DNA from: Acidobacteriota bacterium
GTDB lineage: Bacteria; Acidobacteriota; Terriglobia; Acidiferrales; UBA7541
Direction: 5' to 3'
Length of the DNA stretch: 9,502 nucleotides
Assembly: GCA_003224075.1 (NCBI GenBank)
Contig: QHYF01000123.1
Location: 1-9,502, forward strand
Shown here: positions 1 to 8,063 of the stretch, in pieces
Layout of the letters: every line of letters begins with the position of its first letter
How positions within the stretch are numbered: the first letter of the stretch is position 1
Made by a program: the position numbers and the translations under genes
Notes under the pieces: generated by a model
Told to the model about the DNA's origin: nothing
Databases searched by the model: none
The model's input: only the letters and a program-made list of their open reading frames with translations

Positions 1-183
1 TTCAAGATTCACGCCTGCCGCGCGCAGTTGGACGATTGCATCCCCGACCTCGTTTTCCGCCCGCGCATCCGTCGCCGTGACCTCCGCGCCGCGCGCCGCA
101 CAGAACAGCGACGTGGCTACGCCCGTCTTTGCCAAGCCCACGACCAGTACGCGCTTGCCCCGTAACTCAAACGGATTACGCAT
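1..183 (-). CDS. murD: UDP-N-acetylmuramoyl-L-alanine--D-glutamate ligase MurD, N-terminal part (3' end outside window)
   Basis: MurD is the cytoplasmic ATP-dependent ligase that adds D-glutamate to UDP-MurNAc-L-Ala. Only the first 61 codons are present and the gene continues past the left edge. The translation begins MRNPFELRGKRVLVVGLAKTG, followed by a Rossmann-like strand-loop-helix and an 'AEVTATDAR' strand. This is the usual MurD N-terminal UDP-binding domain (G-x-G/A-K-T-G loop, then V-x-x-x-D). The ATG at 183 lies 17 nt after the mraY stop and has a GGGAG Shine-Dalgarno-like stretch upstream. The position after mraY is the standard dcw order, which supports the call over other Rossmann proteins. 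The central ATPase and C-terminal domains cannot be seen here. Confidence 0.9.
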   Translation of the reverse strand, partial: MRNPFELRGKRVLVVGLAKTGVATSLFCAARGAEVTATDARAENEVGDAIVQLRAAGVNLE

Positions 184-200
184 GTTCCCAGTAATGCTCC

Positions 201-1334
201 CTACCTCAATTTCAGAGTCGTCAGCGCAAACAACGCAAAAACCAGCGCCGCAATCCAGAACCGCACGATCACTTTCGATTCGCTCCAGCCGAGCAATTCG
301 AAATGGTGATGGATGGGCGCCATTCTGAAAATTCGCTTACCTCGCAGCTTGAATGACCCCACCTGCAGAATCACGGAGACGGCTTCCAGCACAAAGATTC
401 CACCGACGAAGAAAAGCAGGATCTCCTGCTTGATGATGACGGCGACCACGCCAAGCGTTCCGCCAAGCGACAAAGAGCCCACGTCGCCCATGAAAATCTC
501 CGCGGGATGCGCGTTGTACCACAGGAATCCAAGCGATGCGCCAACAAGCGCTCCACAGAACACCGTCAGTTCGCCGACCCGCGGAATGTATTGGATGTCG
601 AGATAGGCGGCCCAGCGGGAATTGCTGCTAACGTAGGTCAGCACCGTCAGCGCGCCTGCAGCGATCACCGTGCAGCCGATCGCCAGGCCGTCCAGCCCAT
701 CCGTCAAATTCACCGCATTCGAGGAGCCGACGATGACCACAACCACGAAAAAGAGAAACGGCACGAACGCCAGGAACCAGAGATGCGGCGATTTCAAAAG
801 CGAATGGATGACAAGGTCCGGGTGCAGCCGTTTCAAAAATGGAAAGACAAGCTGAGTCGTGTACGCGTTGCGGGTCACCAGGACGAGAAGAGACACGCCC
901 ACGACGAGGCTTACCAAAACCTGCAAAGCAAGTTTCTTCTTCGCCGTCAGGCCCAGGTTTCTTTGCTTCAAGACCTTTGCGTAATCGTCGATGAAGCCGA
1001 TCGCCGCGAAGGCGAGCAGCGCGAACAGCGAAAGCAAGATGAACGGGTTCGTCAGATCCGCCCAGAGAATTGTGGGAACTGCCGTCGAAAGCACAATGAG
1101 GACGCCTCCCATCGTGGGTGTGCCGGCTTTCTTGCGGTGCTCCTGCGGCCCTTCTTCACGGATGTATTGGCCGATCTGCAATTCGCGCAGTCGCCGGATG
1201 AGACCCGGGCCAAAGACCAGCGCAAGAAACATCGCCGTGAGGCTCGCATATACCGTTCTCACCGTGATGTAGCGAAAAACGTTCAGCGGGCTGAAGTAGT
1301 GCCGCAAAACTTCGTAAAGGAGGTAGTACAGCAT
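201..1334 (-). CDS. mraY: Phospho-N-acetylmuramoyl-pentapeptide transferase MraY
   Basis: MraY is the inner-membrane enzyme that transfers phospho-MurNAc-pentapeptide from UDP to undecaprenyl phosphate, giving lipid I. The 377-residue product is of normal family length and consists of about ten hydrophobic helices. Family signatures are in order: the cytoplasmic loop EGPQEHRKKAGTPTMGG (61-77), the aspartate pair in FIDDYAKV (114-121), NAVNLTDGLDGLA (206-218), FMGDVGS (281-287) with the catalytic-type Asp284, and the histidine motif PIHHHFELLGW (340-350). The ATG at 1334 follows the murF TGA with one nucleotide between them (TGA-G-ATG), so translation is probably coupled. An AGGAGG sits inside the murF 3' end (1347-1352), 12 nt upstream. 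Nothing looks truncated. Confidence 0.97.
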   Translation of the reverse strand: MLYYLLYEVLRHYFSPLNVFRYITVRTVYASLTAMFLALVFGPGLIRRLRELQIGQYIREEGPQEHRKKAGTPTMGGVLIVLSTAVPTILWADLTNPFILLSLFALLAFAAIGFIDDYAKVLKQRNLGLTAKKKLALQVLVSLVVGVSLLVLVTRNAYTTQLVFPFLKRLHPDLVIHSLLKSPHLWFLAFVPFLFFVVVVIVGSSNAVNLTDGLDGLAIGCTVIAAGALTVLTYVSSNSRWAAYLDIQYIPRVGELTVFCGALVGASLGFLWYNAHPAEIFMGDVGSLSLGGTLGVVAVIIKQEILLFFVGGIFVLEAVSVILQVGSFKLRGKRIFRMAPIHHHFELLGWSESKVIVRFWIAALVFALFALTTLKLR

Positions 1335-1335
1335 C

Positions 1336-2775
1336 TCAGTGCCGTACCTCCTGATCCGAAAATTCGCCAGGCGCGGTGTGCCGCGCGATCAGCGATTCAA
1401 CAATCTGCTCCATCTTCACCCCGCGCGAACCTTTTACGAGCAGAAGATCCCCGGACACGATAAAACTTTCCAGAAATTCGGCGGCTTCGCGGGGTGTAGG
1501 GAAAAACCGGGTGCGCGCTCGTGCAAATCCCGCTGCCGTGGCCCCTTCCACGACCTGCGCCGCGTCACCGGCCACGCCAATGATCCAATCGATCTTCCCG
1601 GTTTTCGCGGCAAACTCCCCGGCACTCCGATGCAGTTGCGCTGAAGCAGCGCCAAGCTCGCGCATTTCGCCCGCCGCCAGGATGCGCCGGCGGAAATTTG
1701 GCGTCGCCGCCAGCAATTCTGTCATCGCCTGCAGCGCCGCCGGGCTCGAGTTGTAGCTGTCGTTGATGAGCGCCGCCCCATTCGAAAACCGCAACAGTTC
1801 CCCGCGCATCGCCGGCGCGCGCATGGTGCGAAACACACTTTGTGCCTCGGCTGCGCCGATCCCCCACACGCTCGCCGCCGCCAGCGCCGCCAGCGCGTTT
1901 GCGATCGCGTGACGCCCAGGCACGCTTAGCTCCAGACGCACGCGGCCCTCGGGACTCACATAGTCAAATGCCGTTCCAAGGGCTCCGCGGTCCTCGATCT
2001 CCCGCGCCGTGAAAAAAGCAGGCTTTTCAATGCCGTACGTCAGCACGCGCCCGGGCGCGAAGGCTCCAAACGCGGCCACGCGCGGATCGTCCGCATTGAG
2101 CACGGCGGTTGATTCGCGACCGTTCAATCCTTCAATAAGCTCGCGTTTTGCGAGAGCAATTTCGTCCAACGACGCAAAAAATTCCAAATGCGCGGCCGAA
2201 ACACGCGTGACAACGCCAACGTCCGGCACCGCAATCGCCGCCAGCCGCGCCAACTCGCCGCGGCGCGACATCCCCATTTCCAGCACTGCCGCCTGATGCG
2301 TTTCTTCCAATCGAAAAAGTGTCAGCGGCAGCCCGTACTCATTATTTAGGTTGCCTTCCGATTTCAGGACCCGAAGCTTCGCGCCCAGCAATGCCGCCAG
2401 GATCTCTTTCGTGGTGGTCTTGCCGACAGAGCCCGTGACGCCGACAATTTTCCCCTTCCAGTCTTCACGCACCGCGCGCGCAAGTTGCTTGAGCGCCTCG
2501 AAAGTGTCGGCCACCGCGATGCAGCGATCGCTGATCCAGCCCGCATACTTTGGAAGATGGGCTTCTGCCACAACCGCCGCGATAGCTCCACGCTCCAGCG
2601 CACTGGCCACATGGTCGTGTCCATCGTGACGCGGTCCGTGGATGGCGACGAACAGTTCTCCGGCACGTATCGTGCGAGAATCAATCGAGACGCCGGCCAC
2701 CCGGGCCAAGGCGTCGAGTCCCGCCCCCGGCCGCGTACCCAGAGCGCCAGCCACTTGTGCAATCGTCCACCGCAT
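1336..2775 (-). CDS. murF: UDP-N-acetylmuramoyl-tripeptide--D-alanyl-D-alanine ligase MurF
   Basis: MurF adds D-Ala-D-Ala to UDP-MurNAc-tripeptide in the cytoplasm, completing the pentapeptide precursor used by MraY. The 479-residue protein shows the three Mur-ligase domains: an N-terminal UMAP-binding part (about 1-105, with IDSRTIRAGELFVAIHG), the central ATPase with P-loop GVTGSVGKTTTK (112-123), NLNNEYGLPLTLF (142-154) and MGMSRRGEL (167-175), and a C-terminal domain beginning near NDSYNSSPAAL (338-348), the MurF hallmark. LVKGSRGVKMEQ lies near the C-terminus. The ATG at 2775 has a GAGGA Shine-Dalgarno about 5 nt upstream. The 150-nt gap to the murE tail (2776-2925) is longer than most gaps in this cluster, and I see no clear promoter or terminator in it. 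Confidence 0.96.
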   Translation of the reverse strand: MRWTIAQVAGALGTRPGAGLDALARVAGVSIDSRTIRAGELFVAIHGPRHDGHDHVASALERGAIAAVVAEAHLPKYAGWISDRCIAVADTFEALKQLARAVREDWKGKIVGVTGSVGKTTTKEILAALLGAKLRVLKSEGNLNNEYGLPLTLFRLEETHQAAVLEMGMSRRGELARLAAIAVPDVGVVTRVSAAHLEFFASLDEIALAKRELIEGLNGRESTAVLNADDPRVAAFGAFAPGRVLTYGIEKPAFFTAREIEDRGALGTAFDYVSPEGRVRLELSVPGRHAIANALAALAAASVWGIGAAEAQSVFRTMRAPAMRGELLRFSNGAALINDSYNSSPAALQAMTELLAATPNFRRRILAAGEMRELGAASAQLHRSAGEFAAKTGKIDWIIGVAGDAAQVVEGATAAGFARARTRFFPTPREAAEFLESFIVSGDLLLVKGSRGVKMEQIVESLIARHTAPGEFSDQEVRH

Positions 2776-2925
2776 AAGTTCCTCAAAGGGTTCGTCTTAC
2801 CCCAATACGCCAAGGCTCGTTCTTTTTTCAAGTTTTGAGGGCTCCTCCTTTCGAGAGGTCAGTCATCGGCTTGCACCGGTTGACCCGAGGCCCGAGTGCT
2901 CTCGTCACACCTCATAACGAGCGCG

Positions 2926-3117
2926 CTAGGTGCCAAACCCTGAGCCATTCCGCGGCTCGCCTTTCCCTTGGCCGTTCCGGGAGCTTTCGAAGCCGCGTTC
3001 GCGAAGGGCGCGCCGCGCCATCTCATGATCGTCAAATTTGAACGTCCGGTCCGCCACAATCTGATAATCCTCGTGCCCCTTTCCAGCCAGCAGCACAATG
3101 TCTCCTGTGCGCGCTTC
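2926..3117 (-). pseudogene. murE: Displaced C-terminal segment of murE, in a different frame from the main part
   Basis: Reading the minus strand from 3117 to the TAG at 2926-2928 gives EARTGDIVLLAGKGHEDYQI, then VADRTFKFDD and HEMARRALRERG, and finally a variable tail ending GSGFGT. This is the conserved end of MurE, including the GKGHE motif and the D-D-x-E-x-A-R signature. It is one frame away from the main murE frame. Just upstream this frame is closed by a TGA at 3120-3118, so the two parts cannot be joined by slippage at the earlier A6 run (around 3140). No plausible start codon precedes the segment. It is therefore the continuation of the same gene beyond a lesion, not a separate gene. 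Confidence 0.85.
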
Positions 3118-4525
3118 TCAGATACTTGCCGGCCGTTTTTTGCAGTCCCACGATGATGTCGCTGATGATTTTCAGCGGGTCTTCACTGCGCGGATTGTCG
3201 CTCGAAAGAATCGTCAAGTCGCTCAACCGGCCAGTGACTTCTCCCATCACGGGCCGCTTGGTGCGGTCCTTCTCGCCGCCGCACCCAAAGAGGGTAATGA
3301 TTCGGCCCTTGGGATTCAGCTCGCGCGCCGTCCGAATTAAATTTTCCAGCGCATCATCCGTGTGCGCGTAATCGACAATCACCACGAAGGGCTGCCCAAG
3401 ATCGATCCTTTGGAAGCGTCCGGAAACGCTTTCGAGATTTCCGATCCCGTTTTCGATTATTTCGTTTGAAAAACCGAGCGCCTGCGCCGCGCCAATGGCG
3501 GCAAGAAGGTTGTAAACGTTGATGCGTCCGACCAGCGGCGAAACCACGCGCACTTTTCCGTTCGGCGACTGCGCGGTGAACGTCAGGCCTTCGAACGTCA
3601 ATTGGAATTTCTTCGCCGTGATGTCTGCGTCCGATTCCAACCCGTACGTCACCGTTTTCTTGGCCAGGCCCGACAGCCGCTTGCCGAATTCATCATCCGT
3701 ATTCAGCACCGCCACTTCTGGCGCCCCGGCGCCGGTGCCTTCGAACAGCCTCTTTTTTGCCGCGAAGTAATCCTCAAACGTCTTGTGATAGTCCATATGT
3801 TCGCGCGTCAAATTCGTGAAGACCGCCGCCTGGAAGTGGCAGCCCCAGAGCCGGTCCATCGCCAGCGAGTGCGAGCTGGCTTCGAGCACCGCGCACTTCC
3901 CTCCGGCATCGCGGATCTCTGCAAAAAATCCCTGCAGGTCAACCGACTCTGGCGTGGTGTTCGGGGCGGGGTAATCGCCGAGCGGCGTGTGATACGCAAT
4001 TGTTCCGAACAAACCTGTTTTCGCGCCGGAAGCTTTCACGATCGTGTCGACAAGCGAAGTCGTCGTTGTCTTGCCGTTCGTTCCGGTCACGGCCACCAGT
4101 TCTAGCGCCTTCGCCGGATGCCCAAAGAAGTTAGCCGCGGTGATCGCCAGCGCCTTGCGCGCTTCTCGAACCTGAATCCACGCCACACCGGCCGGAATCG
4201 TGCCGGGCGCTGGCTCCTCGCTCGCGATGGCGACCGCGCCTCGCTTGATCGCGTCTTGAATGAATGCGTTTCCGTCCGCCTTAGTCCCACGCAAACCAAA
4301 AAAGAGCGCGCCTGGCCGCACTTTCCGCGAATCGCAGGCCACCTGTCGAATCTCGAGGGCGCTTGCTGCCAAGGCCGGCGTTGTCTCCACGCCCCGCAAC
4401 GCTTCGCTCAGTGGCCGTCGAATCGTCACCGTGCCTGGGCGTCCGGAATGGTTCGGTTGGCTGTCAACTTGGTTTGTGGCGGCGTCCGGCACTCGTTCTT
4501 CTTCTTGGCTTAATCCAGACTTCAT
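3032..4525 (-). CDS. murE: UDP-N-acetylmuramoyl-L-alanyl-D-glutamate--2,6-diaminopimelate ligase MurE, frame broken near its C-terminus
   Basis: MurE adds the third stem-peptide residue to UDP-MurNAc-L-Ala-D-Glu. Visible motifs are CDSRKVRPGALFFGLRG (uridine-binding domain), P-loop VTGTNGKTTTTSLVD, the NTTPESVDLQ region, LEASSHSLAMDRL, FTNLTREHMDYH, GRFQRIDLGQPFVVIVDYAHT and GCGGEKDRTKRP. SSDNPRSEDP carries the DNPR signature of meso-diaminopimelate-adding enzymes. After GLQKTAGKYL near 3121 the frame departs from the family and ends in an unrelated tail at 3032, while the genuine C-terminus follows in another frame (2926-3117). The D-R-x-x-A-I block normally found between these points is missing. 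I chose the ATG at 4525 because it follows the ftsI stop by one base (TAG-G-ATG) and has purine-rich AAGGCGG upstream. An ATG at 4546, overlapping ftsI, is the alternative. Either start leaves an unusually long, probably disordered N-terminus of about 35 residues. Confidence 0.93.
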   Translation of the reverse strand: MKSGLSQEEERVPDAATNQVDSQPNHSGRPGTVTIRRPLSEALRGVETTPALAASALEIRQVACDSRKVRPGALFFGLRGTKADGNAFIQDAIKRGAVAIASEEPAPGTIPAGVAWIQVREARKALAITAANFFGHPAKALELVAVTGTNGKTTTTSLVDTIVKASGAKTGLFGTIAYHTPLGDYPAPNTTPESVDLQGFFAEIRDAGGKCAVLEASSHSLAMDRLWGCHFQAAVFTNLTREHMDYHKTFEDYFAAKKRLFEGTGAGAPEVAVLNTDDEFGKRLSGLAKKTVTYGLESDADITAKKFQLTFEGLTFTAQSPNGKVRVVSPLVGRINVYNLLAAIGAAQALGFSNEIIENGIGNLESVSGRFQRIDLGQPFVVIVDYAHTDDALENLIRTARELNPKGRIITLFGCGGEKDRTKRPVMGEVTGRLSDLTILSSDNPRSEDPLKIISDIIVGLQKTAGKYLRSAHRRHCAAGWKGARGLSDCGGPDVQI

Positions 4526-4526
4526 C

Positions 4527-6668
4527 CTACCGCCTTGCCTTCCCATGTGGCTTCGCGATCTTTGGTGCAGGTGTTCCGAATTGCACGGTGATCCTCGCGC
4601 CGCGCCTGACTCTCACTCCCGCGATGGGCGTTTGATTCGTTGCAAGGCTGCTGCCAATCAGAATAGGGTCCAGCCCTAATCGCAGGCATGTCTCCGTCAC
4701 TTCTCGCATCGTCTTGCCGGAAAGATCAGGCACTTGTACATCACCGCCTTCATCGACGGCGACCGTCACTGAAGGCGCCTGGCTTCCACCCTCTTTAAGG
4801 TTTGTTGCCGCGGACTCCGCGGGGGGTTGGTCCGGCAGCCCGAAAAAATCCGTTGGCGTGAAGTCCTCCAATGCCGCACGATCGGAAATCTCTCGGTTCT
4901 TGTACGACGCTTGGATGAGACGCGGGCCGACCGGCACATCGCGCGGCACGTCCAGATACGGGAGCACCTGTTCGGCAACGCGCTTGAAAACCGGGGCCGC
5001 TACCATGCCTCCTTCGTGGAGTCCGACCGGTGAGTCGAGGGAAACAAGTATCGTCACCGCCGGGTTGCTGATGGGCGCGAATCCCGTGAAGGAGGCGATC
5101 AATTGCGTCCGCGAATATCGCCCCGTCGCCGGATCGATCTTTTGCGCCGAGCCGGTTTTCCCCGCGGCGGTCCAGCCATCCAGACGCGCTAGTTTTCCGG
5201 TGCCGGTCAGTATCACTCCCTCCATTAGCCTCCGAAGGGTGGCTGCCGTCTCCGGCCGGATCACGCGCCGGGGCTCCGCCGGAGTGAGCGCGCCTTCCAT
5301 CGGCAAAATCCGGTCGCCGCGCCGCAGCTGGGCAACAACGTGAGGCTTGTAAAGCATTCCCCCATTGGCAATGGCAGAGACCGCGCTGACCAAATGGATC
5401 GGCGTAATACCCACCTCTTGTCCCATCGAAATCGATCCGATCGACACCGCCGACCAGTTCTCCAAACGGCGTAGCAGCCCCTTGCTCTCCCCCGGCAAGT
5501 CCACGCCCGTCAGTTGACCAAACCCAAAGGCGCGGATGTAATCGTAAAATTTCGGGGCGCCGAGCCGCAGCGCGATTTTGATCGCGCCGACGTCGCTCGA
5601 TTGCGCCAGGATGTCCGAGACGCTCAGCAAGCCGAACGGCTTATGGTCGCGAATGCGGTGCCCCGCCACGTACACCGCGCCGTTTTCGCAATCGAAGACT
5701 TCCGCCGGGCGCGTGATGCCCTGATCGAACGCCGCCGCCAGCGTGATCAGCTTGAACGTCGACCCCGGCTCATACAGCGCAGTCACCGCGCGGTTCATAC
5801 GTGTTTCCGCTGGCGCCTCGCTGGCGGAGTTGGGATTGAACTTCGGCCAATTCGCCAGCGCGAGGATCTCGCCGCTGTTCGGATTTACCACCATCACGCT
5901 GCCGGCGATGGCGTGCGTCTTGGCGATGGCCGCGCCGAGCTCTCGTTCGGCGATGTACTGGATTCTTTCATCTAGCGTAAGAACCACGTTCGCGCCGCGT
6001 TCGCGCTGCGCTTCGCCGCCGTCAAACCAGCGCTGCCGCGCGTCGGCCATCACGACGATCTTTTCGCTCTTGCTGCGAATCTGGCTGTCCAGCTCGTATT
6101 CGATTCCACCCAGGCCCTTCTCATCGAGATCGACGAACCCCAACACGTGCGACGCCAGGTCGCGCTTCGGGTAGAACCTCTGATTTTCCTTTTGGAAATA
6201 GACCCCTTTTAGATTCAGGGCGGCAACCGCTTCCGCTTTATTTGGCGGAAGCTTGCGTGCAATCCAAACGAACGAACGCGAAGAAGCCAGCCGCCCTTCA
6301 AGGACGTCGTCGGGAATTCCCAACACTCCGGAAAGCAACCTTGCCGCGAGCTGCTCGTCGGCCAGCTCGGACGGCACCGCGAATGCCGAATCCACTGGAA
6401 TGCTCATCGCCAGCGGATGCATGTTGCGGTCGTAAATCGAGCCGCGCTTCGGCGTAATCTCGATCACCCGCTGTTGCTGCCTCTGTGCGCGGGCCATGTA
6501 CTCGCTGTGGCGGAAAAGCTGCAGGTAACCGAGCCGTCCAAAAATTGCCGCCATCCAGATCAGGCCCACGCCGGCGACGATCAGCAGCCGGTCGGCGGCA
6601 ATGCGGTCGCGCATGAGAGTGCCCGCCCTGCGATCTCCCATCACGGCGTGGGCACGGTTTTGTCGCAT
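4527..6668 (-). CDS. ftsI: Septal peptidoglycan transpeptidase FtsI (class B PBP) with one PASTA domain
   Basis: FtsI is the division-specific D,D-transpeptidase that crosslinks septal peptidoglycan together with FtsW and FtsQLB-type partners. The 713-residue product has a short cytoplasmic tail, one membrane anchor (about 27-44), and the class B pedestal motif RGSIYDRN (75-82). The transpeptidase domain carries STFK (303-306, Ser303 nucleophile), a second motif S357-S358-D359, and KTGS (504-507). One PASTA-like domain follows at about 642-698 (VQVPDLSGKTMREV...). The second motif is usually S-x-N, so Asp359 is a deviation. The PASTA domain makes it resemble SpoVD/PBP2x-type proteins, but the dcw position fits FtsI. 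The ATG at 6668 has no clear Shine-Dalgarno and is preceded by an in-frame TGA with no other start between them. ATG 6614 would give a more usual short cytoplasmic tail. Confidence 0.95.
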   Translation of the reverse strand: MRQNRAHAVMGDRRAGTLMRDRIAADRLLIVAGVGLIWMAAIFGRLGYLQLFRHSEYMARAQRQQQRVIEITPKRGSIYDRNMHPLAMSIPVDSAFAVPSELADEQLAARLLSGVLGIPDDVLEGRLASSRSFVWIARKLPPNKAEAVAALNLKGVYFQKENQRFYPKRDLASHVLGFVDLDEKGLGGIEYELDSQIRSKSEKIVVMADARQRWFDGGEAQRERGANVVLTLDERIQYIAERELGAAIAKTHAIAGSVMVVNPNSGEILALANWPKFNPNSASEAPAETRMNRAVTALYEPGSTFKLITLAAAFDQGITRPAEVFDCENGAVYVAGHRIRDHKPFGLLSVSDILAQSSDVGAIKIALRLGAPKFYDYIRAFGFGQLTGVDLPGESKGLLRRLENWSAVSIGSISMGQEVGITPIHLVSAVSAIANGGMLYKPHVVAQLRRGDRILPMEGALTPAEPRRVIRPETAATLRRLMEGVILTGTGKLARLDGWTAAGKTGSAQKIDPATGRYSRTQLIASFTGFAPISNPAVTILVSLDSPVGLHEGGMVAAPVFKRVAEQVLPYLDVPRDVPVGPRLIQASYKNREISDRAALEDFTPTDFFGLPDQPPAESAATNLKEGGSQAPSVTVAVDEGGDVQVPDLSGKTMREVTETCLRLGLDPILIGSSLATNQTPIAGVRVRRGARITVQFGTPAPKIAKPHGKARR

Positions 6669-6748
6669 GGCAGAGTCAGGTCGGCAAGCGCTCCGGTTGG
6701 AAGTTCATCGAATTGAAAGCAAACTCCTGGTCGATTGGCGCGAAAGAA

Positions 6749-7165
6749 TTACGGCGCGCGATTCGGCCGAAAGTACCGCGCCGCGGCCACCTCCGCGCCG
6801 GATGGCGCGTCGTATTCCTGCACTTGCGTTGGCAGCGGCTCGGTTAAGCCGAGCTGCCGCCGCGCAATCACGTCGATGCGCATGGGGTTCCGCAGCCCGG
6901 CGATTTCCAGCTTCAGCGACGTGTTCAGTGCGGCCGCTTCGGTCTGTTTGGCCTTCACGTCCTCTAGTTGGAAGCTCAAATCAATGCAGCGAAAGTGCTG
7001 GTAGATGTACATCGTGAAAAACGCCGCCACGACGCCGCCCAGGGCCACGGTGCGGTATAACTTCCGCAGCTTCACCGGCTCGACGTGACGCACCAGCCGC
7101 GTATTATCGATCCGCTTGACGGTCTGAAACTCCAGCATTCCCCGCGATTTCTTCTTGACTCTCAT
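6749..7165 (-). CDS. ftsL: Cell division protein FtsL-like (bitopic, coiled coil)
   Basis: A small bitopic protein between rsmH and ftsI, the classical place of ftsL. From the ATG at 7165 it has about 138 residues. It starts with a basic cytoplasmic tail (MRVKKKSRG), followed by a single membrane segment around YRTVALGGVVAAFFTMYIY. A periplasmic heptad-like stretch comes next (LSFQLEDVKAKQTEAAALNT), then the R-I-D-V-I-A-R-R-x-L-G-L-T/x-P pattern typical of FtsL/DivIC ends. FtsL forms a trimeric complex with FtsB/DivIC and FtsQ that controls FtsWI. Sequence conservation is low in this family, so the call rests on topology, the end motif and position. The start is uncertain: 7165 lies 2 nt after the rsmH stop with GGAAAGAG upstream, whereas 7186 would overlap rsmH by 19 nt. 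Confidence 0.88.
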   Translation of the reverse strand: MRVKKKSRGMLEFQTVKRIDNTRLVRHVEPVKLRKLYRTVALGGVVAAFFTMYIYQHFRCIDLSFQLEDVKAKQTEAAALNTSLKLEIAGLRNPMRIDVIARRQLGLTEPLPTQVQEYDAPSGAEVAAARYFRPNRAP

Positions 7166-7167
7166 AC

Positions 7168-8046
7168 TTATGCTCTTTCCGCACACCGCAGCTTCGCGCT
7201 TCGCGAACGCGGATTACCCGCCAGTTCTTCCTCGATGGGCTGGATGACATGCCTGGTCAGCACGCGAAGCGTTCCTTCTCGCTCACCCTCCTGAAACGCG
7301 AGCTTCACCAGGCGATCTTCCCGCGAGTGGTAACTCAGCACCACCCAGCGGCCGCCCGAAATCATTGTGGCGGGGGCCCGAGAAAGAAACTGCCCGAGTT
7401 CCTCCATCTCTCGATTCACCGCTATCCGCAGCGCCAGAAACGTTTTTGTTGCGGGATGCAGTCTCTGCCTTCCCCATTGCTTTCGGGCCCCTGCCACAGT
7501 CGTTGCCAGGTGCGCGGTATCTCGTATAGGCCGCGCTCTCATGATCGCCCTGGCGATCCTTCTGGAATCGTGCTCATCGGCTTCCCGATAGAGCAGGTCG
7601 GCAATTTCCTTCTCCGGCCAGCGATTCACAATTTCATCTGCGGTCAACTCGCCGCTTTCAGCGTCCATTCGCATGTCCAGCGGACCCGCCTCGCGAAACG
7701 AAAACCCCCGCGCGGCTTGATCAAGCTGCATGCTCGAAACTCCCAAGTCAGCCAAGACCCCGTCCACCGCGCGAATCCCCGACTCTTGCGCGACCTCCGC
7801 AATCCTCGAGAACGGCGCGTGCACCAGCGTCACTTTCGCCCCAAAGATCTTGAGCCGCTCCCGCGCCAGCTCCAGCGCCTGTGCGTCCCGGTCCAGGCTG
7901 ATCAACCGCCCAGAGATCAATCTCTCCGCGATTGCTTTCGAGTGCCCGCCCGCTCCCAGCGTGGCGTCGATGTACGTTCCGTCCGGCTTTACGCGCAGCC
8001 ATTCGAGCACCTCTCCCAGCATCACCGGCGTGTGCGCCGCAGCCAA
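7168..8046 (-). CDS. rsmH: 16S rRNA (cytosine(1402)-N(4))-methyltransferase RsmH (MraW)
   Basis: RsmH is the SAM-dependent enzyme that N4-methylates C1402 in the decoding centre of 16S rRNA. The 292-residue protein begins with the conserved HTPVMLGEVLEWL. It then shows SAM motif I DATLGAGGHS (28-37), the acidic LISLDRDAQAL, and the family signatures DLGVSSMQLDQAARGFSF and GPLDMRMD. HPATKTFLALRIAVNRE and WVVLSYHSREDRLVK follow near the end. The start is a TTG at 8046. An in-frame TAA lies ten codons upstream with no other start between, and the next ATG falls inside the conserved HTPVM, so the TTG is the only reasonable start. A GAAGG lies about 10 nt upstream. The use of TTG may keep expression low relative to mraZ. 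Confidence 0.96.
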   Translation of the reverse strand: MAAAHTPVMLGEVLEWLRVKPDGTYIDATLGAGGHSKAIAERLISGRLISLDRDAQALELARERLKIFGAKVTLVHAPFSRIAEVAQESGIRAVDGVLADLGVSSMQLDQAARGFSFREAGPLDMRMDAESGELTADEIVNRWPEKEIADLLYREADEHDSRRIARAIMRARPIRDTAHLATTVAGARKQWGRQRLHPATKTFLALRIAVNREMEELGQFLSRAPATMISGGRWVVLSYHSREDRLVKLAFQEGEREGTLRVLTRHVIQPIEEELAGNPRSRSAKLRCAERA

Positions 8047-8063
8047 TCTTTTCGGGCCTTCGC

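Noticed and set aside
507..1463. 318-codon open frame on the plus strand opposite mraY
   Set aside because: The product is highly charged (many R, Q, E, D) with no domain signature, and it lies fully antisense to a clear MraY with all catalytic motifs. It is a high-GC shadow frame.
2776..2925. Possible promoter or terminator between murE and murF
   Set aside because: The 150-nt gap has T- and A-rich patches and a CCCGAG tandem, but no paired -35/-10 elements and no stem followed by a T-run.
3133..3145. A6 run in murE as a programmed frameshift site
   Set aside because: The downstream frame has a TGA at 3120-3118, so slippage at the A6 run could not yield the GKGHE C-terminus. The missing conserved block points to a deletion.
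6669..6748. Short ATG frame (10 codons) between ftsL and ftsI
   Set aside because: AGGAG lies about 14 nt upstream, too far for good initiation, and the peptide shows no feature. The gap is better read as a plain spacer.
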